Below are positions 17,303 to 25,360 of a stretch of DNA of 56,479 bases, one piece after another. Under the pieces are notes generated by a model. The model ran no database searches. It saw nothing but the letters and a program-made list of their open reading frames with translations, and had not been told where the DNA came from. Positions within the stretch are counted from its first letter, which is position 1; the number at the start of each line of letters is the position of its first letter. The stretch comes from Gordonia zhenghanii. Its GTDB lineage: Bacteria > Actinomycetota > Actinomycetes > Mycobacteriales > Mycobacteriaceae. A program made the translations under genes and the position numbers. The stretch is from the NCBI RefSeq assembly GCF_021738965.1, contig NZ_JAKKOQ010000021.1:1-56479 (forward strand), in the 5' to 3' direction.

Positions 17303-18489
17303 TGTACGTAGCAGTCAAAGGCGGTGAGCGGGCGATCGCCAACGCCCACGCGCTCCTCGCCCAGCAGGGGCGCGGCGATCCGGACCTCCCCGCGATCGAC
17401 CCGAGACAAGTGGCCGGACAGCTCGGCGTGCTGGTGGCTCGCGTGATGACCGAAGGGTCCCTGTACGACCCGGAACTGGCCGCACGCGCTCTCGTCCAGG
17501 CACAGGGCGACGTCCTCGAAGCGGTGACCCTGGTGCGTTCCTACCGGACCACGATCCCGCGGTTCGGATACACCGAACCGATCGACACCGCAGCCTTGCC
17601 GCCGCAGCGACGAGTGTCGGCGACGTTCAAGGACCTGCCCGGCGGCCAACAGCTGGGTGCGACCTTCGACTACACCCATCGCCTGTTCACCGAACGCGGC
17701 ACCGAAGGACCGACGACCGATAGGTCCGGCACGACCGGCAGTGCGTCCGACTCGGATGGGTCGGCCCCGGAGGCGGAAGGCACGCCGATGCCGAGGGTCG
17801 CCGATCTTCTCGCGGCAGGCGATCTCATGGAACCGTGTGCGGCCGACGACGGTCAGGACCCGATCGACATCACTCGCGACCCGGCCGCCTACCCGATGTC
17901 GCGTGCAGGCCGCCTGCAGGCGCTGGCACGAGGCGACGAAGGGTATCTGCTGGCGCTCGGGTACTCGACGCAGCGCGGCTACGGTCGTACCCACCCGTTC
18001 GCCGGGGAGATCCGCACGGGACAGGTCGAGGTGTGCTTCGACGCTCCCGAACTCGACTTTCCCGTCCCGCTCGGCCGCATCGAAGTCACCGAATGCCAGA
18101 TGATCAACCAGTTCACCGGCAACTCCGAGACGCCAGCGCAGTTCACCCGCGGCTACGGCCTGGCCTTCGGTCGCAGCGAGCGCAAGGCCATGTCGATGTC
18201 GCTCGTCGACCGCGCACTGCGCGCCGACGAGTTCGCCGAGCGCATCACCGCGCCAGCCCAGGACGAGGAATTCGTCCTCAGCCATGCCGACAACGTGCAG
18301 GCGACGGGTTTCGTCGAGCATCTGAAGCTCCCGCACTACGTCGACTTCCAAGCCGAGCTCGTCCTGGTCCGGCAACTGCATGCCGACTTCGAACGCCGCG
18401 CCGCTGCGGCAGCCGAATCCGCAAGCATGCCAGACGATCTCGCGTCAGACGATCTCACCGATCCGACATCCGAGAGGCAGGCGTCATGA
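17302..18489 (+). CDS. phnI: C-P lyase subunit PhnI
   Basis: A 395-residue PhnI, about 40 residues longer than the E. coli protein. It begins MYVAVKGGERAIANAHALL, as the family does, and continues with YDPELAARALVQAQGD, RFGYTEPIDTAALPPQRRVSA and, later, ALGYSTQRGYGRTHPFAGEIR and QMINQFTG. PhnI forms the heart of the C-P lyase core and has nucleosidase activity alone. The extra length comes from an acidic, Ser/Thr/Gly-rich insertion at about 133-165 and a loose C-terminal tail after about 370. Its last four bases overlap phnJ (ATGA). Confidence 0.93.
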   Translation: MYVAVKGGERAIANAHALLAQQGRGDPDLPAIDPRQVAGQLGVLVARVMTEGSLYDPELAARALVQAQGDVLEAVTLVRSYRTTIPRFGYTEPIDTAALPPQRRVSATFKDLPGGQQLGATFDYTHRLFTERGTEGPTTDRSGTTGSASDSDGSAPEAEGTPMPRVADLLAAGDLMEPCAADDGQDPIDITRDPAAYPMSRAGRLQALARGDEGYLLALGYSTQRGYGRTHPFAGEIRTGQVEVCFDAPELDFPVPLGRIEVTECQMINQFTGNSETPAQFTRGYGLAFGRSERKAMSMSLVDRALRADEFAERITAPAQDEEFVLSHADNVQATGFVEHLKLPHYVDFQAELVLVRQLHADFERRAAAAAESASMPDDLASDDLTDPTSERQAS

Positions 18490-19376
18490 GTCCGACATCC
18501 ACAGCGATGGCGGCGCCCATCGAGTACAACATCGGCTACCTCGACGAGCAGACCAAGCGGATGATTCGCCGCGCGTTGCTCAAAGCCGTCGCGATTCCCG
18601 GCTTCCAAGTGCCGTTCGCGTCGCGCGAAGTACCCATGCCGCGCGGATGGGGGACCGGCGGAGTGCAGGTGACGGCGGCCGTGATCGGCACCGGCGACGT
18701 GCTCAAAGTGATCGACCAAGGCGCCGACGACACCACGAACGCGGTGTCCATCCGAGCCTTCTTCGCGGAGGTCGCCAAGGTCGAGACCACCACGAGGACT
18801 GAGGACGCGACGATCATCCAGACGCGTCACCGGATCCCCGAGACCCCGCTCGCTGCGGGGCAGATCATCGTCTACCAGGTCCCGATCCCTGAGCCGCTGC
18901 GCTTCCTGGAACCCCGCGAGACCGAGACCCGTCGCCTCCACGCGCTCCAGGACTACGGCTTGATGTACGTCAAGCTGTACGAGGATATCGCCAAGCTGGG
19001 ACACATCGCGACCGCGTACGACTACCCGGTCCTGGTCAACGGACGCTATCTGATGGCTCCGTCGCCGATCCCGACATTCGACAACCCGAAGATGCACATG
19101 AACCCGGCCCTGCAGCTGTTCGGCGCCGGACGAGAGAAGCGGATCTACGCCGTCCCACCGTTCACCTCCGTCGAGAGCCTCGCCTTCGAGGACTACCGAT
19201 TCGAACCCCAGGTGTTCGACGACCCGTGCGCGCTCTGTGGATCGTTCGGCGTCTACCTGGACGAGGTGATCACCGACGACGACGGCACCGCGATGTTCGT
19301 CTGTTCGGACACCGACCACTGTGAACAGGCCGTCGGTCAGACGTCTGTTCGGACCGACGAGGAGGTCGGCGCGTGA
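18486..19376 (+). CDS. phnJ: C-P lyase catalytic subunit PhnJ
   Basis: A 296-residue PhnJ, the radical-SAM-type enzyme that breaks the C-P bond of alpha-D-ribose-1-phosphonate-5-phosphate. The diagnostic cysteine set is complete: CALC followed by 21 residues, then CSDTDHC, giving CX2CX21CX5C near residues 247-278, which holds the 4Fe-4S cluster and the radical Cys. The N-terminal IEYNIGYLDEQTKRMIRRALL and the QVPIPEPLRFLEPRETETRRLH segment are classic. Start by ATGA overlap with phnI; the end overlaps phnK. Confidence 0.96.
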   Translation: MSPTSTAMAAPIEYNIGYLDEQTKRMIRRALLKAVAIPGFQVPFASREVPMPRGWGTGGVQVTAAVIGTGDVLKVIDQGADDTTNAVSIRAFFAEVAKVETTTRTEDATIIQTRHRIPETPLAAGQIIVYQVPIPEPLRFLEPRETETRRLHALQDYGLMYVKLYEDIAKLGHIATAYDYPVLVNGRYLMAPSPIPTFDNPKMHMNPALQLFGAGREKRIYAVPPFTSVESLAFEDYRFEPQVFDDPCALCGSFGVYLDEVITDDDGTAMFVCSDTDHCEQAVGQTSVRTDEEVGA

Positions 19377-20152
19377 ACACCGAGACACCACTGTTGAGCG
19401 TGCGCGGCGCAGGCCACCTCTACGGCGACCGCTACGGCTGCCGGGACGTCGACTTCGACCTGTGGCCGGGCGAGGTCCTGGCCGTGGTCGGCGAGTCCGG
19501 CTCGGGCAAGTCGACGCTCCTGAGCACGCTGTCGCAGCGTCTGACCCTGTCGGAGGGCTCGATCGCCTACCGGCTCGCCGACGGCGCGACCGTCGACCTG
19601 GCGTCCCTCAGCGAGAGCGAGGTGCGCCGACTGTGGCGGACCGAGTGGGGCTTCGTGCACCAGAACGCCGCAGACGGCCTGCGCATGCATGTCAGTGCGG
19701 GCGGCAACATCGGCGAACCGCTGATGGCGACCGGCTCGCGCCACTACGGCGACATCCGCGCCACGGCTGCGCAGTGGCTCGAACGCGTCGAGATCCCCAC
19801 CGACCGCATCGACGACGTTCCGGCCGACTTCTCCGGCGGCATGCGACAGCGACTGCAGATCGCTCGGAACCTCGTCGTCGCACCGCGACTGATGTTCATG
19901 GACGAGCCGACCAGCGGGTTGGACGTCTCGGTGCAGGCGCGACTCCTGGACCTGCTCCGCAGGCTGGTCGCCGACCTCGGACTGGCCGTGATCATCGTGA
20001 CCCACGACCTCGCGGTGGCCCGACTCCTCGCCCATCGGACACTCGTGATGAAGGACGGCCGCGTCGTCGAATCCGGTCTCACCGACCGGGTGCTCGACGA
20101 TCCGCACGCCGCCTACACGCAGCTGCTCGTCTCCTCGATCCTCCAAGGATGA
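19373..20152 (+). CDS. phnK: C-P lyase ABC-type subunit PhnK
   Basis: A 259-residue ABC-ATPase that docks on the PhnGHIJ core and drives its turnover; it is not a transporter subunit. Walker A GESGSGKST (about 40-48), signature FSGGM (instead of LSGGQ, usual for PhnK-like proteins), Walker B LMFMDEPTSGLD and the switch His in IIVTHD are intact. The start is GTG at 19373, overlapping the phnJ stop by 4 bp; a GAGGAGG site lies upstream inside phnJ. Confidence 0.93.
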   Translation: MNTETPLLSVRGAGHLYGDRYGCRDVDFDLWPGEVLAVVGESGSGKSTLLSTLSQRLTLSEGSIAYRLADGATVDLASLSESEVRRLWRTEWGFVHQNAADGLRMHVSAGGNIGEPLMATGSRHYGDIRATAAQWLERVEIPTDRIDDVPADFSGGMRQRLQIARNLVVAPRLMFMDEPTSGLDVSVQARLLDLLRRLVADLGLAVIIVTHDLAVARLLAHRTLVMKDGRVVESGLTDRVLDDPHAAYTQLLVSSILQG

Positions 20153-20919
20153 CTGTGAACACTTCCGAACTCTCCCGCACTCGTGAGTCCCAGACACCAG
20201 TTCTCGATGTGCCCGTTCTCGCTGTAGCCGACGTGCACAAGACCTTCACGATGCACCTGCAAGGGGGCGTCCGACTCCCCGTCCTGTCCGGTCTGACATT
20301 CGAGGTCCGTGCGGGCGAATGTGTGGTCCTCGACGGCGCGTCCGGCGCAGGCAAGAGCTCGATCCTGAAGATGGTGTACGGGAACTACGGGGTCGACGGC
20401 GGCCGGATGGTGTTGCGCGGCAACGGCCCGTGCATCGACCTCGCCGACACCGATCCCCGGTCGATCCTCGACGCACGCAGCCATCGGATCGGGTACGTCA
20501 GCCAGTTCCTGCGTTGTGTGCCGCGCGTGGACGCGCTGCACGTGGTGGCCGAGCCTCTCCTCGAACGCGGCGTCCCTGAAGCCGACGCCCGGGACCGGGG
20601 GGCCGAGATGCTGCAGCGGCTCGGGATCCCCGAGCGGTTGTGGGGCCTGCCGCCCGCGACCTTCTCGGGCGGCGAACAGCAACGCGTCAACGTGGCGCGC
20701 GGATTCCTCCCCGACCTCCCGCTGCTCCTGCTCGACGAGCCGACCGCATCGCTGGACGCCCGAAACCGTGACGTGGTGATCGACCTGGTCCGCGAGAAGT
20801 GCGCGCGGGGCGTCGGCGTTCTCGGGATCTTCCACGATGCGTACGTGCGAGAAGCAGTGGCCGACCGACTGATCGACGTGCCGTCGTTCACCCCGTCGCT
20901 CGGTGCGACTCATGACTGA
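20149..20919 (+). CDS. phnL: C-P lyase ABC-type subunit PhnL
   Basis: A 256-residue ABC-ATPase with Walker A GASGAGKSS (about 62-70), signature FSGGEQQRVNVARG and Walker B LLLLDEPTASLD, as in PhnL. It has an N-terminal extension of about 20 residues over E. coli PhnL (226). PhnL takes part in the core reaction that forms ribose-1-phosphonate triphosphate and can bind the PhnK-core complex. Start ATG overlaps the phnK stop; its final 8 bp overlap the next gene. Confidence 0.92.
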   Translation: MTVNTSELSRTRESQTPVLDVPVLAVADVHKTFTMHLQGGVRLPVLSGLTFEVRAGECVVLDGASGAGKSSILKMVYGNYGVDGGRMVLRGNGPCIDLADTDPRSILDARSHRIGYVSQFLRCVPRVDALHVVAEPLLERGVPEADARDRGAEMLQRLGIPERLWGLPPATFSGGEQQRVNVARGFLPDLPLLLLDEPTASLDARNRDVVIDLVREKCARGVGVLGIFHDAYVREAVADRLIDVPSFTPSLGATHD

Positions 20920-21682
20920 GTCGTCGCGCGCCGCCGTGTACGCGGCGCCGGGATTCGGCGACGACGCGGTCGCGGCCCGGCTGTGCGAGCGTGCGCAGGC
21001 GTGGCTCGGGCGCGCAGTCGACGGCGCCCCGGTGGCTCGTGAGTGCCCGCCGGGCTGGACCCGAGAGCAGGTCGACGAGATCACGGTCGCCGCTCGGTCG
21101 TACGGGTTCCACGGCACTCTCAAGGCGCCGTTCCGACTCGACGCGGGACGCACGCTCACGGGCCTGTGCGACGCGGTGGACGAGCTGGCCGCGGCCTCGC
21201 CGCCCGTCGTGATCCCGCGTCTCACGCTGGCCCCGCTCGGCGGCTTCCTCGCACTCGTCCCGGGCGGGGAGGCCCCCGACCTTCGGGCTCTGGCCGACGC
21301 CGCGGTGACCGGGCTCGACCGTTTCCGCGCCCCGCTCACCGCGCCCGAACGGGAACGCCGACGTCCCGAGACGCTCACCGAACGGCAACGCGACCTCCTC
21401 GACCGATGGGGATATCCGTATGTGCTCGACGAGTTCAGATTCCACCTGACTCTCACCGACTCGATCCCGAGCGGACGTCGTCCCGGAGTGCAGCAGGCGC
21501 TGCAGTCGTGGTTCGGCGAGTACCTCGGCGCCGACCTGGTCCTGGACGCCGTCGCCGTCTTCACCCAGGAGAGTCCGACCGCCCCGTTCGTCGTCCACTC
21601 CGTGCACCGGCTCGCCGGGCCGGACCGCACACACTCGACGGCGCGCCCCGCGTCGCCAGCTCTGGAAGGAACCGACCGATGA
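20912..21682 (+). CDS. 2H-phosphoesterase-like phosphonate operon protein (DUF1045)
   Basis: A 256-residue member of the 2H phosphoesterase superfamily, of the DUF1045 group seen in many C-P lyase operons. Two HxT motifs are visible: HGTL in YGFHGTLKAPFRL (about 69-72) and HLTL in FRFHLTLTDSI (about 174-177). 2H enzymes act on cyclic or 2',3'-type phosphodiesters. No PhnP (metallo-beta-lactamase fold that opens 5-phosphoribosyl 1,2-cyclic phosphate) is seen in the locus, so this protein may do that step; this is inference. The start ATG at 20912 overlaps phnL; a GTG nine bases upstream is less likely. Its end overlaps phnM. Confidence 0.85.
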   Translation: MTESSRAAVYAAPGFGDDAVAARLCERAQAWLGRAVDGAPVARECPPGWTREQVDEITVAARSYGFHGTLKAPFRLDAGRTLTGLCDAVDELAAASPPVVIPRLTLAPLGGFLALVPGGEAPDLRALADAAVTGLDRFRAPLTAPERERRRPETLTERQRDLLDRWGYPYVLDEFRFHLTLTDSIPSGRRPGVQQALQSWFGEYLGADLVLDAVAVFTQESPTAPFVVHSVHRLAGPDRTHSTARPASPALEGTDR

Positions 21683-22860
21683 GTCGTGACACCGTGCTCG
21701 CCAACGCCAATGTCGTCCTCGACGACGAGATCGTCCGCGCCGACGTCCACATCCGTGACGGACTGATCGCCGACGTATGCACGACGTCGACGTCCGTGGC
21801 GTCCGAGGACTTCGACGGCGACTACCTCGTCCCCGGCGTCGTCGAACTGCACACCGACCATCTCGAATACCACTTCTCACCGCGCCCCGGCGTGCAGTGG
21901 GATCCGGTTCCCGCCGTCCTCGCACACGACGCGCAGATGGCGGCGGCCGGCGCGACGACGGTGTTCGACGCCGTCCGGATCGGATCCGAGGGCGCCACGT
22001 CGAACGATGAGGGCGCCGCCGCAGCAGCCCATCGACTCGTCGACGCCGTCATGGCGGCGTCCGACGGGGACATGCTGCGCGCGGACCACGCCATCCACCT
22101 GCGCTGCGAAGTCTCATCGGCGGACTGCGCCGACGTGTTCAGTGAGTTCGTCGACAATCCGAGAATCCGGCTGGCCTCGCTGATGGACCACACCCCGGGG
22201 CAACGTCAGTTCGCCGACGTCGACGAGTTCAAGCGCTACTACCTCGGCAAGGGGACCGTCCTGGCGGAGAACATCGACGCGCACATCGCGTTTCGCCGCG
22301 ACCAGTCGGCACAGTTCGCTGTCCGGCACCGCCAGCTGATCTCGGGTCTCGCGGCCGACCGCGGCATCACGCTGGCCGCCCACGACGACGCCACCCAGGA
22401 GCACATCGACGAGTCGATGAGCCTCGGTGTCCACATCTCGGAGTTCCCGACCACGGTCCTGGCGGCCGAAGCCGCGACCGCAAACGGGCTTCAAGTGGTG
22501 ATGGGCGCACCGAACATCGTGCGCGGCGGCAGCCAGTCGGGCAACGTCGCAGCAGCCGCCCTCCTCGAACGAGGATTCCTGCACGTCCTCTCCTCCGACT
22601 ACGTGCCGTCGAGCCCGCTGCAAGCGGTGTTCCAACTCGCCGCCGACCACACTCTCGACCTGGTCGACGGGATCAAACTGGTGAGTGCGAACCCCGCCCG
22701 AGCCGTCGGATTGGACGACCGCGGCGAGATCGCCGTCGGAAAGCGGGCCGACCTCGTCCGCGTCCGTGCGCACGACCTGCCTGCCACCGAACGGCACCTG
22801 CACGGCAGGCAGGTCCCGATCGTTCGGGCGGTGTACCGGGCCGGAGCGCGGACGTCGTGA
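21679..22860 (+). CDS. phnM: Alpha-D-ribose 1-methylphosphonate 5-triphosphate diphosphatase PhnM
   Basis: A 393-residue amidohydrolase-fold enzyme that removes pyrophosphate from ribose-1-alkylphosphonate triphosphate before PhnJ acts. The metal-site motif VELHTDHLEYHF (about 54-65), LMDHTPGQRQF, TLAAHDDAT and the late HVLSSDYVP carry the expected His and Asp ligands. The ending with VSANPARAVGL and GEIAVGKRADLV is the usual composite-domain strand. Length compares with 378 in E. coli. Overlaps both neighbours by 4 bp. Confidence 0.95.
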   Translation: MSRDTVLANANVVLDDEIVRADVHIRDGLIADVCTTSTSVASEDFDGDYLVPGVVELHTDHLEYHFSPRPGVQWDPVPAVLAHDAQMAAAGATTVFDAVRIGSEGATSNDEGAAAAAHRLVDAVMAASDGDMLRADHAIHLRCEVSSADCADVFSEFVDNPRIRLASLMDHTPGQRQFADVDEFKRYYLGKGTVLAENIDAHIAFRRDQSAQFAVRHRQLISGLAADRGITLAAHDDATQEHIDESMSLGVHISEFPTTVLAAEAATANGLQVVMGAPNIVRGGSQSGNVAAAALLERGFLHVLSSDYVPSSPLQAVFQLAADHTLDLVDGIKLVSANPARAVGLDDRGEIAVGKRADLVRVRAHDLPATERHLHGRQVPIVRAVYRAGARTS

Positions 22861-23414
22861 CGATCGGGCCCGGAGCCTTCGTGGCGGTGGTCGGCGGAAG
22901 CGGCGTCGGGAAGGACTCGATCCTCGATTACGCGCGTCAGCGATGCGACGCCCGGTTCGCCCGTCGCGTCATCACCCGTCCCGCGGGGCCAGGCGAAGAG
23001 CACGACGCCGTCGACGAGGACACATTCGCGGGTGCGTGTGCCCGCGGTGACTTCGCCGTGCACTGGGCCGCACACGGACTGCGCTACGGGATCCCCACCG
23101 GCGTCGACGACGTCGTCTCCGCGGGCGGCGTCGTCGTGGCCAACGTGTCGCGCGGCGTCCTCGCCGAACTGGACGCTCGGTACGAGCGACTGGTCGTGGT
23201 CCGCGTCCTGGTCTCCGACGAGGTGCGCCGCGCGCGACTGCACGGTCGCGGTCGGGAGTCCGGCGACCTGGTCGACGCCCGCGTGACCCGACCGGATCCG
23301 GCGCCCGACCATCCTGCCGTCGAGATCCTCAACGACGGCGCGCTGGCCGACGCGGGCGACGAATTCCTCCGGGTGCTGCGGTCCGTCGAGACCTCGCCGA
23401 GTCAGCCGAGCTGA
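22857..23414 (+). CDS. phnN: Ribose 1,5-bisphosphate phosphokinase PhnN
   Basis: A 185-residue kinase, the same length as E. coli PhnN, which converts ribose 1,5-bisphosphate to PRPP. The P-loop is GGSGVGKDS (about 14-22), with the guanylate-kinase-like VITRPAGPGEEHDAV lid region and the FAVHWAAHGLRYGIP segment. The start is GTG overlapping the phnM stop. It ends the operon and its last 13 bp overlap the end of the convergent ABC exporter gene. With PhnN present, the C-P lyase products can be recycled to PRPP. Confidence 0.93.
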   Translation: MTIGPGAFVAVVGGSGVGKDSILDYARQRCDARFARRVITRPAGPGEEHDAVDEDTFAGACARGDFAVHWAAHGLRYGIPTGVDDVVSAGGVVVANVSRGVLAELDARYERLVVVRVLVSDEVRRARLHGRGRESGDLVDARVTRPDPAPDHPAVEILNDGALADAGDEFLRVLRSVETSPSQPS

Positions 23415-25360
23415 CTGGGCGCGGGCGCGCCGTGCTCCGGCTCGTCGTCGAGCGTCTCCGACGGGCCGCTGAACTGCGCGTTGTACAAGCGGTGGTACGC
23501 GCCCCTCGCCTTGAGCAGCGCATCGTGGTCGCCCTGCTCGACGATGTGTCCGTCCTCCATGACGATGATCGTGTCGGCGTCGCGGATCGTGGACAGGCGG
23601 TGGGCGATCACGAAGCTCGTGCGATCGGCGCGCAGATTGGCCATCGCCTTGCCGATCAGCAGCTCGGTGCGGGTGTCGACCGAACTCGTCGCCTCGTCGA
23701 GGATCAGGATCGACGGTTTGGCCAGGAACGCGCGAGCGATGGTGATGAGCTGGCGTTCGCCTGCACTGACACCGCCGCCCTCGTCGTCGAGCACGGTCTC
23801 GTAACCGTCGGGCAGGGTGCGGACGAAATGGTCCACGTGGCTGGTCCGCGCGGCGTCGATGACTTCCTCCCGCGTCGCGGTCGGATCGCCGTACGCGATG
23901 TTGTCGTAGATCGTGCCGCCGAACAGCCATGAATCCTGCAACACCATGCCGGTGCGTTCGCGCAGATCGTCTCGGGTCATCCTCGACGCGTCCACGCCGT
24001 CGACCCAGATGGCGCCGCCGTCGAGTTCGTAGAACCGCATGATGAGGTTCACGAGGGTCGTCTTGCCCGCACCAGTGGGGCCGACGATCGCAATGGTGTC
24101 ACCGGACTCCGCGCTCAGCGACAGATTCTCGATGAGCGGTCGGTCGTCGACGTAGCGGAACGAGACGTCGTCGAAGACGATACGGCCGGCATCCGACTTC
24201 GGTGACTGCGCGTCGGCGGGATCGGGGTCCTCCTCGTCCTCGTCGAGGACGGCGAAGATCCGCTCGGCCGACGCGACACCGCTCTGCATCAGATTGAACA
24301 TCGAGCCGATCTGGGTGAGCGGCTGCGTGAACTGACGCGAGTACTGGATGAACGCCTGCACCTCGCCGAGGCTCAACTGCCCGGAGGCGACGCGGAGTCC
24401 GCCGACGACGGCGACCGCCACATAGTTGAGGTTCCCGAGGAACATGATGGTCGGCATGATGATGCCGGAGATGAACTGGGCGCGCCACGACGATTGGTAG
24501 AGCTTCTCGTTGCGATCGTCGAACGCCGCCTCGACGGCTTCCCGGCGGCCGAACGCCTTGACCAGCTCGTGCCCGGTGAACGACTCCTCGATCTGGGCGT
24601 TCAACGCGCCGGTCGACGACCACTGACCGACGAAATGCGGTTTCGAGCGCTTCGCGATCAACCCGGTCGCAATGGCGGCGAGCGGGACGGTCGCGATTGC
24701 GATCACCGACAGCAGCGGCGAGATCGACAACATCATGATGAGGATGGCGATCACCATGAGCACGGAGTTCAGGAACTGGCTGATGGTCTGCTGCAACGAC
24801 TGCGACAGATTGTCGAGGTCGTTGGTGACGCGGGACAGGAGGTCGCCGCGCGCCGATGTGTCGTAGTACTTCAGCGGCAGTCGGTGGACCTTCTCCTCGA
24901 TGCGGCCGCGGAGCCTGGTGACGGTGCCGACGACGACCTTGTTGAGCAGGTAGGCGCCGAGCCAGCCGAGCAGCGCGGCCGCCACGTAGAGGAAGAGCAC
25001 GAATGCGAGGATGCGGCCGACCGCGTCGAAGTCGATGCCTTGGCCGGGGACGACGTCCATCGACGACACCATGTCGGCGAAGGTGCCGTGGCCGGAGTCG
25101 CGAAGACCCGCAATGGCCTCCTCTTTGGAGACGCCCGCCGGGAGCTGCGACCCGATGACGCCGTCGAACAGCTCGTTGGTGGCGTCACCGAGGACGCGCG
25201 GGGTGTACGCGTTGAGGGCCACCGAGCCGAGGATCGCGATGAGGACGACAGCCATGGCGGCCCGGTGTGCGCCGAGCTGCCGGATCAGCCGCTTCAGCGA
25301 CGGGCCGAACGAGTGGGCCTTCTCCAGCGACGGTGCGCCAGGTGCGCCGGGGCGGCTCAC
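23402..25360 (-). CDS. ABC exporter, permease-ATPase fusion (Rv1272c-like)
   Basis: A 652-residue type IV ABC exporter half-transporter. Six membrane spans lie in the first 360 residues, with two (near 30-50 and 120-140) flanking an unusual extracytoplasmic insert containing GSQLPAGVSKEEAIAGLRDSG. The ATPase has Walker A GPTGAGKTT, the signature altered to VSAGE instead of LSGGQ, and Walker B LILDEATSSVDTRTE. It closely resembles Rv1272c of M. tuberculosis, reported to favour long-chain fatty acid import in E. coli. The start GTG (25360) overlaps the partner stop as GTGA, so the two form a coupled heterodimer. The degenerate signature suggests one consensus and one non-consensus ATP site. Confidence 0.88.
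   Translation of the reverse strand: MSRPGAPGAPSLEKAHSFGPSLKRLIRQLGAHRAAMAVVLIAILGSVALNAYTPRVLGDATNELFDGVIGSQLPAGVSKEEAIAGLRDSGHGTFADMVSSMDVVPGQGIDFDAVGRILAFVLFLYVAAALLGWLGAYLLNKVVVGTVTRLRGRIEEKVHRLPLKYYDTSARGDLLSRVTNDLDNLSQSLQQTISQFLNSVLMVIAILIMMLSISPLLSVIAIATVPLAAIATGLIAKRSKPHFVGQWSSTGALNAQIEESFTGHELVKAFGRREAVEAAFDDRNEKLYQSSWRAQFISGIIMPTIMFLGNLNYVAVAVVGGLRVASGQLSLGEVQAFIQYSRQFTQPLTQIGSMFNLMQSGVASAERIFAVLDEDEEDPDPADAQSPKSDAGRIVFDDVSFRYVDDRPLIENLSLSAESGDTIAIVGPTGAGKTTLVNLIMRFYELDGGAIWVDGVDASRMTRDDLRERTGMVLQDSWLFGGTIYDNIAYGDPTATREEVIDAARTSHVDHFVRTLPDGYETVLDDEGGGVSAGERQLITIARAFLAKPSILILDEATSSVDTRTELLIGKAMANLRADRTSFVIAHRLSTIRDADTIIVMEDGHIVEQGDHDALLKARGAYHRLYNAQFSGPSETLDDEPEHGAPAPSQLG

Noticed and set aside
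20912..21682. PhnP or PhnO assignment for the gene between phnL and phnM
   Set aside because: There is no HxHxDH metallo-beta-lactamase motif and no acetyltransferase motif; two HxT motifs instead show the 2H fold.
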